From contig JALRME010000017.1 of assembly GCA_026120035.1 (NCBI GenBank), forward strand, positions 62,001 to 126,000: DNA of 64,000 bases. The letters run 5' to 3'. This DNA is from Coleophoma eucalyptorum (Eukaryota; Ascomycota; Leotiomycetes; Helotiales; Dermateaceae). Both the position numbers and the translations under genes were made by a program. How positions within the stretch are numbered: the stretch's first letter is position 1; each line of letters opens with the position of its first letter. A model generated the notes under the pieces. That model was not told the DNA's origin. It did not search any database and was given only the letters and a program-made list of their open reading frames with translations. Shown in pieces: positions 34,655-47,062 of the stretch.

Positions 34655-35936
34655 TCATATTACATTATCTGAATGGCCTGTAGGCGAGGATGGTTGCATG
34701 CAGTAATCCAATTCTACGCAGCTGGTAACAAATGCCTTGGTACCTTTTGACCAAACTTCAGTTTTGAAGACAGAGACAATTGATGGCGCGTTCAAGAAGA
34801 CAATCCAGACAAACTACCGGTAATGAATTAGTACCTGATGATACACTCTCCATGTAATAAACTGACCTGTTCCCGATTTCCCCATAGAACACCCACTCCA
34901 GCATTACTTTGAATGCTCAGTGATACTATACAAGTAGTGATTGCAGCTGCGATTGTGAATGTACCAGTGCAGAGACAAACTATGAGTAGAAGTTTTCTTT
35001 GGAAACTGTCAGTCCACTAGTAATATTAAGAGAATAGTAAACTTACCGGCAAAATGACAGTCGAGTTTGTAGGAGACTATATATGATAGGTACCGGGATG
35101 CTAAGTAGTAGAACGTCCGTACTATTTATATTAATAACTAGTCCCAAAAATTTCAGGGGAAACTACTACCTAAGATGACAAGCATAGGCCACATATACGT
35201 TAATGTATCCATACTGGCAGTTATCTACCTGTGTTAAAATTTCTCTACTTCTGAAAAGAGTTAAGTAACTTACACGAAGGTATTATGTCGGTACGCCAGT
35301 TGTTTTTGATAGGTGAGCAGTGTCCGAGTACTGTTGCCAAAGTAGCTATGAACGTCGCAGCGACTGCAACTGCTGATACCTTGATAAACCGTTTTTGTTG
35401 CCATGATAGATTTCTGCATAAACAGATTAGAGATTATATCCATTTGAAAAGGGATATGTGGCTCATACGTAAAGCTATTGTAATAAAACAAGAGGCACGC
35501 TTTTGCGCACCATATGCAACAAACATAACCAGCCCAAGAAACGACGTTAAGTTTACCACCTAATTCAATTTTTGGTCTCTCTGACGGACTAAGATTCAAT
35601 ATTTCTTCCGCACTTAGGCCTGATATCGATCCATAATTATCTATTGTAGTGTTAGAGGATACCGCTTTGGTATAACATTTGTCCAAAAGTCCGCTTACAA
35701 ACTGCGACTCCTAACCCGCAAGTAGCTATATAAAACAGCTGTGGCTGGATGAGTATTTGATGTCGTAATAATAAGTAAAATATCAAGCTTACTAGTGTTG
35801 GGACAATTAAATAATCATCAACCCTAAAATTGCGAATCCCTACAGTTTTACTTCGGATCACCAGGCGTAGGAGCACAATAACGACCCCAATGCCTAGTTC
35901 TGTCCAAGTTTCTACTTGAAAAGCGAGGGCGCTCAT
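34655..35936 (-). CDS. Second Pth11-like seven-helix integral membrane protein
   Basis: Seven exons are proposed: 35936-35793, 35710-35469, 35413-35274, 35224-35180, 35137-35047, 35005-34867 and 34813-34655, totalling 320 codons (319 residues). The start MSALAFQVETWTELGIGVVI leads to a first helix and the FRVDDYLIVPTL loop. Then come IELGGKLNVVSWAGYVCCIW, WCAKACLLFYYNSF, KRFIKVSAVAVAATFIATLA, CSPIKNNWRTD, STDVLLLSIPVPIIYSLLQT and RKLLLIVCLCTGTFTIAAA. The order matches Pth11-like rhodopsin-fold receptors without a CFEM domain. The intron after exon 4 uses a weak donor (GTCATC) and is only 42 bp, so that junction is the least certain. Otherwise sites are canonical. It is only family-level similar to the gene at 22.5-24 kb. 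Confidence 0.75.
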
Positions 35937-38148
35937 CGTCACTGATTGCTGGAGGAAGAGAATTGGAACAGAAGAGCAGCCAGAGGAAAAGTAAAATTGA
36001 CTTGAATATATAGTTGTCTAAAAGCCTAAGGCAAGCAATTTATGGTGCAATATGGTCCAAAGCGTCTGGTCTAGGCTTAACGGTGAGTGGTGCTTCGTCA
36101 CGCTTTGAGTCAGACAGAGCCCTGAATGCAGAATGTTGCCGGAAATGGTCTGGGCTGAGTTGCAAGAAAGTCCCCAAATTAGAGTTGTGGCCGTTCTACA
36201 GAATTCTAAGCCCGCTTTTGGCGCTATAACCCTCACTAGGCCGATCCGATCCGAGCTCGCCACCTGAGGAAAACTTGTAAATTCACGCTTCCTACATGGA
36301 TAGTGCTTTCGATGCTCAATCTAGCTGAGACTTTTAGCTCCGGATGGAGTTTCCCTAAACTAATTATCGCGTGTGGACATGTTGGACTCGTCATGTTATT
36401 CGCCATGTAGCAAGAGCTCTCGCCTGAGCTCGAGTTTGTAGCTGATATTCCCGTTCTTGGAGTGGATGGCTCCATGATGGTTACGGCCCCGTAACTTTAG
36501 CTGTGGCGACTCGTGTGAAGCGGACGTTTGTTCATGGATTGTGATGGTTTCACTGCAGATGGCTGCAGCCATAGCTAACCGTAGCTTCAGGCACATCGCA
36601 TGCTTGAGGTTGAATGCGAATCAAGTCTTAGACTTAAGTGTTTGCAAATATAAGCCGACGGTTCATCTGCAACGGCCCGTTTCACGTTATACATGGACAC
36701 TAGCTTGATCATGGAATGTGATCCGGGAGGCTTGGTTAGGATGTAATAAATAGTTCAGTACCAGCCACAGCCATGCCATGGCTTACTTTTATGAATGCGC
36801 CAATACACTGAGTTGTTTAGTCTATCTTTTTATTAAAATGACCAATATATTTATGTATGTATAATTTCAAGGGAACAAAATTGTCGCCAATCGGTCTATC
36901 GTACAGCGTAGTTAATGCGCTTTCAGTTGGTAAAGTTAAGTAGAGCTTGCTCCTTAGCAAGGGATCGATGAAGGCACTATCAACAGGTGGATCGGGCCAA
37001 AAACAAACAGGGCAAACGTAGATCATTTTCTCTTTAATTGGCACCTTACATAGGTAACGTCTCCCTAGCTTCCTTTTATAATTGATAGTAGGCTCTGTTA
37101 AGGATCTTTTCTTTCAGTTGACAATTGACTAATTACCGAACGAATCAAGATTTTCTTCCACAAACCCCATAAGTAGCTATCGTCTCAGCATCCGTTTTTG
37201 CTATTCAAGAGCATGCGCAGATCCCGGGAAATACGCATTCCCATCTTGACCCAACAATATGCCAGCCACCCCCGGCCACTCCGATCGATACAGTGCGAGT
37301 AATGTTCCAGAACCGTGTGCCAGAACACTGTAAATTAGGAGAGAATTGGGACGTCCTTGCAGCACGTGTGGATTTAGTCAGGCGCTCCGTCCCCATGCTC
37401 AGGCACGTAGATTACTTCGAATCTCTGCTAAACAGATTATCAGTCGACAAGAAAACTGTGGAAAGTCGCAAGAATGAAATTAAAGTGTAGTGATTTGGAG
37501 CTTTACGTATGATCGGGGTGCTATTGGACTTCAACGACGGCTGCCGTCAAATTGATGGAATGCACACCACTTCTGGCCTGGCAATTACAATTAATGCCAC
37601 TCATGTCAATCGAAGAATTATTTGCAAGCATATCAAAAGTTAGTCATCCATAGTGGTGGTATTACAACGGCGATTCAAAATAGCGCAGAAAGTCGCCCTG
37701 AGATAGGGTTAATAACAGAGCTGTCAGTTCAAAACTCCTTGGCTAAGGCTGAGTTTAGTAAATACTAGATTAATACAGTATTTAAGTTCCATCGCTCTTC
37801 TATTTCTTATCACTGAACTTCACTCATATATAGTCAACATATGACGCGTGTACATGCCCAAGGTATTAGTCGCTCGAACGGCATCCTCTCTCTACGTTAG
37901 TGATAAAACGAGGGTTTATATTTTAAGGTTGAGAAGAGATGGTTGGGTTCAGGGGTGGAAGCAAAGGGGAGCTCCTGAACATAAAGAAAGGAAAAGCCTG
38001 GATGTTAGAAATTCTATAGGGCCTTTGAGAAGCAAGCGAGATACCTAAAGCCTTGATAGTTACTCTGATCATTATTTGACATTTAGTGCTTGGTATAAAA
38101 AACACTGTACAGAATAGTAGGTTGGCGAATAAATCATGTACAGTTTAT
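35937..38148. other. Intergenic, no recognisable gene
   Basis: A 2.2-kb region with several frames of 60-80 codons, for example 36817-37044 (-) and 37293-37490 (+). I recognise none and cannot join them by plausible introns. Decayed genes are possible. Confidence 0.4.
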
Positions 38149-40567
38149 CTAATGTTCACAGAAAGAATATTCAACACTTTGCCAGTCATCCTCTGAAGTC
38201 TCATGAAACCGACTTCTGATATCCATCAGCTCTAGTCGATACTGCTTAGCCTCCTCATTGCTCATCAAACACTTGGGCATGATGCCTTTTTGGCGCACTA
38301 TTTCCATAACTTCTGGAGGTAGCTTATGACCCTTTGTCTGGGTGGACTCGTTTTTTGGTAATTTTTTGGTCAGCCCCTGCTCCGTAAGTAGCTGAACGAT
38401 CTCAGGTGGCATCTCGCTGCGCTTGTCCTGCCCATCAGCGCCAAAGACTGCATCGCTCCACCAGTCTAGCTGCTGCGGTGGTATGTTGGCAGTCGAGACT
38501 ATGCGCTGGTGCGGGTCAACTAGCCAGAGCGCAATGAAGCGTCTGTGGCCCGGTTTAGTAGGGTCTTGAAGTTTGAAAGGGGAAACACGATGTTGACTAG
38601 GTAGCGGCATTGATCAGCTCGCCATTTCTCATCAAACAAGTTTTGAGAACAATCCCACTCAAGGAAGGCCTTGTGAGAATCTTGTACGTACAACAAATTG
38701 GGGAATGCAATCAGGCGCCCCTGCCGAGTCTCAACAGTCCCAAAGTACTGGAGACAGGCGTTTGTCACATTTCCTGATGGGCCCAGTGCAGTACCATACA
38801 CACGCTCAAGCCAATTATAAGCATCCTGGCCGGCGATATGTTGCAAGTCATCTTGATAAGAGGAGGTTTGCATTCGGAAAGACAAATTGTTAGGCGTTAC
38901 ATTCTCACTGTCGAGGTAGTACAGAGCTGTAGCGCAGATACGCTCGTTCATTTGACCCTCGATCTACACCATAATTCCTTAGCAAGTAATTAGAGTCTAT
39001 CAGACAATGAAACTAACATGCCAGCCACCCATAGGAAAATCTGGTTTCTCAGGTGTCAATTCGATTGTAGCCATCTTGACAATAACTTGAAGGCCGGTCG
39101 ACTTGAATTTCTCACGAAGGCTCTCTTGACAGAGGTAGTCGACTTTTTCCAGGTCATCAGGTTCAGGGAGTATAGGGTCACGCACATGCTTCCATTTTAA
39201 TTTTTCGAGGCCTTTAGCGTGAGTAAAGCTTTTTGTCGTTTTTTCTAGGGAATTCTCACCTTCACCGTCGCTATCCGCTGATGCTGCCTCTGCAAGATCG
39301 TCCAGTTCATCTTGGTCGAGCTCAACATTGTGCTGAGCTAGCACATCGGCGTTGAATGGCTCCCAGAGTTCGTCATCATCATCGCTATGCAGAAAAAAAA
39401 GAAGTTAAAATTTTAGAACAGAAATATGAACTCGGGGATACTTACTCACAACTCTCAGGTTGAGAGAAGCGCGACCTCTGCCGCCCGACACCAGCTCTTT
39501 TATACGCGCTATACTCGGCAAGGCATTGATTCCACATAGGAATTGCCGTGTCAACAAGCTTCTCTATAATGCGATATATTTCAGGATATTTCTTCGGGTG
39601 GAGGTTGTTGATATAGCTGGTGAATTTTACACTCCCATCTTCCTGGAAAGCCAAGTTTGCTGGCAGCCATTGATACTTACTAGACCAGTATTCGGGGGGC
39701 ACGCGGGAACCACCAATAGTATAATTGTAGCCGAGCCTCCTCCTGCGATATCTTGCCGGCAGATTTGGATTAACAATTTCGTCTTGCTCCTGCTCCTGCT
39801 CAGGCACAGTCTCGCCTTTACCGGCCCATAGCTCAATAGCATCGAATACCCCGACAACTTCGTCCTGGAAAAAACTTGATTTACCTGGGTGTCCGAATTA
39901 GCTCAAGCTCATGCCTAGAGCCTCTGAATAGAATACCATAAACAAGGGGGTACATAGAAGGGTGGACTAGGTTCTGGACCATTTCGTTACTTCGTGGATG
40001 CCAGTCAATGTCGGATGCCTGATCGACACGTAGTTGGTCAAATGCCTTCTGGAGATCCTTGTGCAATTCCGAGGTCACAATAGTGTCAGATTTGACGACC
40101 GTGACACCCGTGGAATCCAGTGTATGGACAAGATCCGTCTTTTCAAAATGAGCAGCTTTCACTCGTAACTCCTTGACACACTAATATGGATGTTAATGAG
40201 GCCCTAATCGCTATAGTGATAAGCAACATACGTAGTCAAAGCAAGTTTCTGAAATAATGCGTCCACGCGGCTGAGGGATCTTCTCTGACGTTTTACCTTC
40301 CATGACCTGTAAGTACAACTTATCTTCAGGCTGTTCTAACGCTTCTTTTCGCCATTTGGCTACGATTTCCTCGTCAAAAACCTTCTTATGCCAGTCCACT
40401 TTGTCAGTCAAGCGGTCCATCAAGGTCATCATGAATACTTCGCGAACAGGCAAAAGTTGGGACTTAGCACCCCAGCAATTGTGGTGAGCGCCAATGGGAT
40501 ATATTGGCTCCTTGCCCTGGGGATGGTAGCGCAAATCAAGATTGATCCCTGGGTAATGGTGTGGCAT
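38149..40567 (-). CDS. DUF4246 family protein
   Basis: Six exons are proposed: 40567-40232, 40180-39937, 39884-39446, 39384-39018, 38963-38692 and 38596-38149, totalling 702 codons (701 residues). All introns are GT..AG and all junctions are in phase. The protein starts MPHHYPGINLDLRYH. It contains the family blocks MYPLVYGKSSFFQDEVVG (restored by splicing), YWSSKYQWLPANLAF, GGWHIEGQMNERICATALYY, GRLIAFPNLFQHRVSPFKL and PTKPGHRRFIALWLVDPHQR. An acidic linker (DDDDDELWEP) lies in the middle. DUF4246 is a widespread fungal family of unknown function. The conserved WHxEG and HR motifs could be metal ligands of a cupin-like or 2-oxoglutarate oxygenase-like fold, which is inference. The gene looks intact. 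Confidence 0.88.
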
Positions 40568-42420
40568 GGCTGTAGAATGTGGACGAGAGGTGAGGATAAA
40601 TACAAGATTGACTGGTTAAGATATGATGACAATTTGATAGCGGAATTCCAGCGAACTGCTCCCAACCGGCAGAGGCACGGGATCATGCCGGTGTCTTTAT
40701 ACTCCTATAAATTGGGCTTCCCCGACTCAGATTGATAATCGTTGACAACTGAAGCCTGGGCAGGTCGACCTAGGTGTTGAGGCAGCAGCTGGATGCCTAC
40801 AGTTCAAGATGAGCTACTGCTAGTACTGTTACCATCTCGGCAGGAAGCAAGCAGGGGAGACTGCCCACCTTCCTTGGTACAGGGTTCCAACCGCTGCTGG
40901 CCATACGCAGCAATAGAACTACTGCCTCAGTCAGTACAATCATGCACGGTTCTTCTATAAGAGTCACGTAGCGACTGCATCCCTTGATATAGAATAAATA
41001 TCGGGTGTGTTGATGGGAGGCGAGGCCAATTGAGTTACGGAAGCGACACGGCAGCCTGGAGTAGACTCCGCACTCAACAAGCAATAATCCGTATTTTCAC
41101 GTGATTCAATATTAGTGCAGCAGCAGTAGATTTGAGTTGATAAGTTCAAGGTTGCTACACAACTTGTTCCAACCTGTGAAGCAGTATATCGGTATAATAA
41201 GCAATAAGCAATATAGGTACAGGTTAGACTGGCCGAGTGAGCTTTGTTGAGTCTTGCTATCTACAATCCGCTTGACGAACTCTCTGAATTGGAAGTTGCC
41301 GTCTGCCGATGAAAGCAATACCGAGTTCTGGTATGTCACCCTAGGTTAGGTTTAGCTAAAAAGCCTAGCCGGGATGTTGATAGCTTATAGATGCCATCTC
41401 TATTATCAAGGTGCCGTTTGCGTGGACAGTAGAGGTAACCTAAATCACGTGCTCATGCATCCTTACGCAAGGAGTTATTTGTACGCAATCTACTCACAAG
41501 ATTGCTGGCTATGAAATACCTTCGAATGCTCTATTGAGTGGTAGAGAGTGTGCAAAAACGGGATCTTGTACCTTCATCTTTTTCATTGGGAACATTACCC
41601 CTAGCACCTCGTACAGCGAGGCCCGAGGTGCGAATTCTTCGTCGCATCGATTAAACCAGGAGAAGGCCCGAGTACCATAATGATACTAGCAATTGTTTAT
41701 CCTTTTCTTATTTTCCAGGGTGGGAACATGTTTTGCGCATCATCTATCATCTCAATTAGGTCGTTTACGTTCGTCTCTAATAATTCCCAGTTTCATCTAC
41801 GTCTCATGTTACCATCGCTTAAGCCAGCTCTGCGAAATCTGTTGCTAGCACGGCCACTTTACTAACTAGATAAGGTTGTCAAGCAACCCCAGAACGACTG
41901 CATTGAATGCTAAAATACTGTAAGGATAAGTACCCCCCTGCGATCTCTCTTCGCCTATGGCGATTCCTACAAAGTAATTGGCTAGATGCTCCGGAGAAGA
42001 CAGGACAGGGGTTGTTTGTCCTCACAGTATGGTAATTGTCGTCTCATAGTGCACAGCCCAGTGGTGGTCGGGTACCCAACTGTACTCACGATATCTGCTC
42101 AAATGCTTGTTTCATCTGCAAACTTTGCCAATCAGGATAGAGATCACTGCTTAAGCCACGCGGGATACGCATGCCCCACAAGTACTTCTGCTGATTCTGA
42201 TACTTTCCTTTGGATGGTTGATTAGATCTGTTCATTTTTCAGGTGGCTTAATGTGAGCATGCACGATCCGAGATCACCCACCAGGCTTATAAAGGGTCTC
42301 TTGTTCCCTCTCTCCACCTCTTCGTATGATGAGCACCCAATTTCGCTTTTGTGCATACATTCACTAACTCCAAATCTACACTCTTTTTCTTGATTCTTGT
42401 TTATAATTTAATTCTTCAGC
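40568..42420. other. Intergenic, no gene seen
   Basis: A 1.85-kb divergent spacer between the DUF4246 gene and the repeat-protein gene. It should hold both promoters. No gene or repeat recognised. Confidence 0.5.
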
Positions 42421-43191
42421 ATGCATTCAAATACACTTTTCCAGTTTTCATTAGTGGTCATTCTGGCTACATCAACTATTGCTGGCCCAATAGATCTTGG
42501 TATTCTGGGGTATGTAGCAATATTTACGTGGAGATGCTGTCAGCAGTTATACCAAGGCATGATCAACTTACAATTGACTAGTCTACTGGGTTTCGGCCAT
42601 GACTCTCCTGCCCACAAGGAACCAGGATCTGCTCGAAAATCGTCCAGTTCTCGGACCTCAATAGCTATCACCTCACGACCATCTGCCGAACCAAATCTAT
42701 CTACAGTTGCTACAGTGGTCACTATTCCAACAGCATCACCAGGGGTAGTAACCGGTAGTGCTGAAGCTTCGAAAGCCTCACAAGCCCCTGCAGCATTGTC
42801 TACAGTTGCTACGGTAGTCACTATTCCAACAGTATCACCGGGGGTAGTAACCGGCAGTGCTGAAGCTTCGAAAGCCTCACAAGCTCCTGCAGCATTGTCT
42901 ACAGTTGCTACGGTAGTCACTATTCCAACAGCTTCGCCTGGAGTAGTAACTGGCAGCACTGAAGCCCCAATAGCTCCAGCAGCTTCCGCGGCGTCATCTG
43001 TAGTGGCTACAATCGTTACCATCCCGACTGCTTCGCCAGGTGTGATCACAGGCAGCGCGTCAGTTTCAGTCGCACCAGCAGTATCTGCAGCTATATCCAC
43101 CATTGCGACCGTTGTTACTATACCCACAGCTTCTCCTGGAGTAGTCACTGGGAGCCCAGGCGTTGAAGCTGCACCTGAACCTACCTCATAG
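42421..43191 (+). CDS. Secreted protein with five 33-residue tandem repeats
   Basis: A frame of 256 residues begins with a signal peptide (MHSNTLFQFSLVVILATSTI, followed by AGP). A short region with a Cys pair and a Ser-rich segment follows, then five tandem repeats of the consensus STVATVVTIPTASPGVVTGS plus an Ala/Ser/Pro tail. No GPI signal is evident at the C-terminus (EAAPEPTS). A small intron (GTATGT..CAG near 42510-42547) is possible in the N-terminal part but not needed. I do not recognise the family. The repetitive Thr/Val/Ser/Pro-rich sequence suggests an O-glycosylated cell-wall or secreted surface protein, possibly an effector-like one (inference). Units 1 to 3 are nearly identical, units 4 and 5 diverged. 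Confidence 0.75.
   Translation: MHSNTLFQFSLVVILATSTIAGPIDLGILGYVAIFTWRCCQQLYQGMINLQLTSLLGFGHDSPAHKEPGSARKSSSSRTSIAITSRPSAEPNLSTVATVVTIPTASPGVVTGSAEASKASQAPAALSTVATVVTIPTVSPGVVTGSAEASKASQAPAALSTVATVVTIPTASPGVVTGSTEAPIAPAASAASSVVATIVTIPTASPGVITGSASVSVAPAVSAAISTIATVVTIPTASPGVVTGSPGVEAAPEPTS
42697..43185 (+). repeat. Five in-frame 99-bp tandem repeat units
   Basis: Units start at 42697, 42796, 42895, 42994 and 43093, an exact 99-bp (33-codon) period. The fifth unit is cut short by the C-terminus. Spacing in multiples of three keeps every unit in frame. Confidence 0.88.
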
Positions 43192-44785
43192 CTAGTCATA
43201 TTTAGGCAAAAATAGCAGTGAATTACACCGTGGAAGCATCTCAGAACACTTCCAGTGTCAAATGACATGAACCGATTTACAACGTATCTAAATGCCCTCC
43301 GAAGAGATTAGAAAGTACAAGAAAGCGGAGAGGAATACTTCTATCTGCAGGAGACAGCAGAAATTTTGATCTTTTATAGCTACAGCTGGTTCATCTATGT
43401 CTTCCTTAAACAAGGAAATTTGTCATCTATGAACTATTGGATGACTAGCGATGACTTCTTTATAAGTCACCTCGAAAAACAGGATGCCACTAATACTAGT
43501 CTTCAGGCTATCTGAATTTTTGCTTATAATCTAGTCTTTAATTGTGACTTTATCATACCTCGGAGGGAAATTTTGCCGTTCTTCAATTCGACGTTCTTAT
43601 AAAACGCGTGTCTGAATTGAAACATATCTAGTCAAGTGTGATATGGAAAAATGCTTGTATGATTCCAATTTAGTGCTCCAAATACCTTCGTAAATAATCT
43701 ATGCTAGGTTGCAACTCTTATTTTGATCGGTACGATTTTACCACGAGTTGCTCGATCTATATGGTGATAGATCAATAAGATTCGATTCATTGGTCATGCG
43801 TATGCTGATATCTATCGTGGTAATACCTGAAGATATTTGCCACGATCTAGGATAATACCCGGTTTTCTTTCGATGAATATTGCGAAATCTAACATCTGTA
43901 ATATTTAGTCTAGCTTGTATAAGTTAGTAGTCACATGCGGAAAATATTCTTACTACCGATAGGGTGCTCAATATATCTCTCCGAATTGAGATGTCAGGTA
44001 AAGAAAGAAGCCAGAGGAAAGGCCGAGCATCTAGCCTGACCACCAATAGGGTCTCGGATGCCCGACCGTAGCAAGGATCTATCCGATCCATCGGGGCTCC
44101 GATGTGGGTTGCGTCTCTGATTTCTAGAGATATGCTGCTAGTCTTTATATGCTTCTTCATACATATATAGTAACTTCCACTCTAGATGTGCCGGACCATG
44201 TAGGCAGATTTTCCTGCGTACCTTGTCTTCCAGCTTACCATTTTAAAAGAATGACGCATATGATCCTGATTTTAATTTCTCCCCTTTCATATCTCGAGGA
44301 TGAAGAAAAGTGGGAGTTCTACCCCTCAGAGCTTCTGCTTAATGTGGCTGCCGTAACCTTGAAAAGTGCACCTCCGATCTATTTCCATTTCCTGTGAACC
44401 GCAACCACTAATCATGCAGGGTCGTATACAATTAGGCGATTATGTTTAGTGCTCAACGCTTATATGTGAATAGCAATATTAATGTCGTTCTTATGTATGG
44501 CTAGGGACAGTTTTGATAGGTCAGCGAACAGGAATGGGTAGCCGCTAACCCCTGGTACGTTTTTCTTTATTGCTATCATCGCATGGGTCAGAGTCTGAAG
44601 CAGCGAACGAGTATCTCTTTCCTTATCGTCGGCTATTATCCCACCTTCTCTATTCCCTGCGACGATAACTGCTCGTCTGATAGTTTTGGGATGCAGAAAA
44701 TGTATATAAACTGCTAGAAAGACGACATAAACATAGCTCTCATTCCGCTCTTGAGGCATCACTCGTCTACTCCTGCTCACCCACC
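43192..44785. other. Intergenic, no gene seen
   Basis: A 1.6-kb spacer, AT-rich, upstream of the MFS permease. Short frames near 43924-44400 are not recognised. Confidence 0.5.
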
Positions 44786-46423
44786 ATGACACAGGTCCCG
44801 CCTTCCCCAATGATTTCTATTGGCGATGAAAAGAACCCTAGGCTTGATGGAGCTGAAGCTGGTATTAATGTTATGCCAGTTGTCGATGAGGACGTTGACT
44901 CCTCGGACGGTGATGATGCTCTTCGGTTGGCGGGTGCCCATGCCCATAATTTCGATGAGAAGTACTATCTCCGCCTCCGACGAAAAATTGTAAGAAATCT
45001 CTCATCTCAAAAAGAATCACTAATGACGACGAGACAACTAAATTCTCTTCTCTAGGATCTTCATGTTATGCCTATTCTCGTTTTCGTTTATTTCACCCAA
45101 TTTTTAGACAAGAACATCTTGTCCTACGCATCTGTCATGGATTTCCCCATCACCGGCATCTGGTACAATGACATCGCTCAAGCATTCTATATGGGCTTTC
45201 TTATCTGGATGTTCCCTACCCAGTATATCGGCCAGAAATTCCCAATAGCCAAGTACCTCGGTTGCCACATCATCGTCTGGGGTTGCCTTGTTATGCTTCA
45301 CGCCGTCTGCTCCAACTTCTCTAGTTTCTATGCGCTCCGATTCTTCCTTGGTATGCTTGAGGCCTGTGTTTCTCCAAGTCTTATCCTCATCGTCAGCATG
45401 TGGTACAAGCAGAACGAGCGTGCTTCTCGCATCGCCTGGTTCTACGCTGGTAACCTCAGCACATCCATTGTCGGCGGTGGTGTTGCTTACGGGGTCACTT
45501 TCTTCAAAGGCTCCATCGCACCATGGAAGCTCCTATACCTCATTCTCGGTATACTTGCTATTGTCAACGGCATCCTTGTTGTCCTCTTCCTCCCGGACTC
45601 CCCGCTTACTGCTCGCTTCCTCTCAGAAGAAGAGCGGATTGCTGCATTGGAGCGCGTCCGTCTTGACCAAGCTGGCACACATAACAAGCATATTAAGAGG
45701 TATCAGATCAGCGAGACTTTCAAGGATATCCGTACCTGGATCATGTTTATCATCATCATGTGCATTGGTGTTCCTAATGGTGGTAACTCTGCGTTCAGCA
45801 ACATAATCACTAAGAGCTTTGGCTGGACTTCTCGTCAGACCTTGCTGCTCGATATGCCTCGAGCTGCCATTGGTGGCTTCGCCGTTGTCGCTGTTGGCTG
45901 GCTCTCCGACCGTATCAACGACCGTATGAGTCTTATTCTCCTTTTCACACTTCCTACACTCATTGGTATGATTATTATGACTACCATGCAACATTCAGGC
46001 CAGAAGGGCGTACTTCAATTCGCTCAGCTATTCCAGAACCTATCGGCTCCAGGCTTTCCGCTTTGCTACGCCTGGAACGCTAGCAATACTGGTGGCCATA
46101 CCAAGAAGGTTACCGTCAATTCGTTCACACTCTTCACCTTCGGCGTCGGCTCCGTCATAGGCACCTACATCTTCCTGCCCCGAGATGCTCCTGGCTACAT
46201 CCCCGGTAAAGCAGCCATTGTCGTTTTGACTGCGGTTATGATGATGTGCTGCGCTTTGATGGCCTATGTCAATATACGTTTAAATCGGCAAAAGAAGGCA
46301 ACACTTGAAAAGCTTATTATCGACAACGGCTGGACAGAGCAGGATGTCGAGCGTGAACGAGAGAAGGCCGGCTTCCTTGATCTTTCTGACAAGGAAAACG
46401 TATTCTTCACATACACTCGCTGA
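44786..46423 (+). CDS. MFS permease, allantoate/vitamin (Dal5-like) ACS family
   Basis: Exons 44786-44989 and 45056-46423 encode 523 residues; the 66-bp intron is GTAAGA..CTAG. A polar cytoplasmic N-terminus of about 70 residues precedes 12 membrane segments. Family marks are FVYFTQFLDKNILSYASVMD in helix 1, YNDIAQAFYMGFLIWMFPTQ, the RFFLGMLEACVSPSLILIVS block with SMWYKQNERASR, FLPDSPLTARFLSEEERIAA, and WNASNTGGHTKKV in the second half. These are typical of Dal5-like anion:cation symporters for allantoate, nicotinate or other organic anions. Coding sequence is rich in C-ending codons, unlike the AT-rich surroundings, which suggests a well-expressed gene. The substrate cannot be told from sequence, and the gene is intact. 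Confidence 0.92.
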
Positions 46424-46837
46424 TCTTTATCTCCCTGTCCTATCGTTTCTCTACTAGCATGCTAGATTTCAAGAGGAACAAATATTCTTAGCCTCAACCA
46501 TCCACAAAGTGGTCCCCATCAATGACATCAACGTTGAAGTAGCTACCATCAAATACACCTTCCGTCTAACGAAGATTTAAATTTCCTTTGCAAATGAAAT
46601 TGAGTCTGAGGTTAGAGTTTCTATGAACGATTGATTATCTTAGGGGTTTATATAATCATAAGATTATTTAACTTAGCTAGCAAGTCTCCTAATATGTATT
46701 AAGACTAAGGTATATAAGTTACAAAGATAAAAGTATTGTTTTTGTACCGCTGCTTAGCCTTCATTACAGTTAACTCTATATAAGATAGACATGATTGTAT
46801 CCGGTTTCGAAGTTCTTTTTTCGTTCACAAACAAAAA
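46424..46837. other. Intergenic, no gene seen
   Basis: 3' flank of the MFS permease up to solo LTR copy E. Nothing recognised. Confidence 0.5.
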
Positions 46838-47062
46838 TGTTGGCCTACCTCTTACTTCAGCTGTAATAACAGGTCAAAAATGCGAGGTAAAATGTAGATA
46901 TGATTCTTCTAAGTGAGTGTGATGAAGGTCTCATCAATACCTTCTTTTGATTTGTAATTCAAACTGAGCAGGTACCGATTCGACCTCCGTTCGTAGTAAT
47001 CGTAATTATAAACAGGTGTACAAACGAGTGTACAAACGAGAACTATTAACGATATTCCAACA
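46838..47062 (-). mobile_element. Solo LTR (copy E, reversed)
   Basis: A 225-bp copy in reverse orientation, TGTTGGCCTACC to CGATATTCCAACA, flanked by AAAAA on both sides (46833-46837 and 47063-47067). The duplication is low-complexity, so less decisive than for the other copies. Confidence 0.75.

Noticed and set aside
35937..38148. Small frames at 36014-37490 as possible genes
   Set aside because: Several 60-80-codon frames on both strands, but no recognised motif and no consistent intron pattern joining them.
38570..38610. Apparent frameshift in the last part of the DUF4246 gene
   Set aside because: A GTACGT..CTAG intron (38597-38691) joins FPNLF to QHRVSPFKL in phase.
39864..39884. Apparent 20-bp intron or frameshift in the DUF4246 gene
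   Set aside because: Choosing the donor GTATTC at 39936 and the acceptor before 39884 gives a 52-bp intron and restores MYPLVYGKSSFFQDEVVG in frame, so no damage is needed.
42540..43268. 242-codon frame on the minus strand
   Set aside because: It is the antisense of the five-repeat secreted protein; open only because the repeats are. The plus strand has the signal peptide and start.
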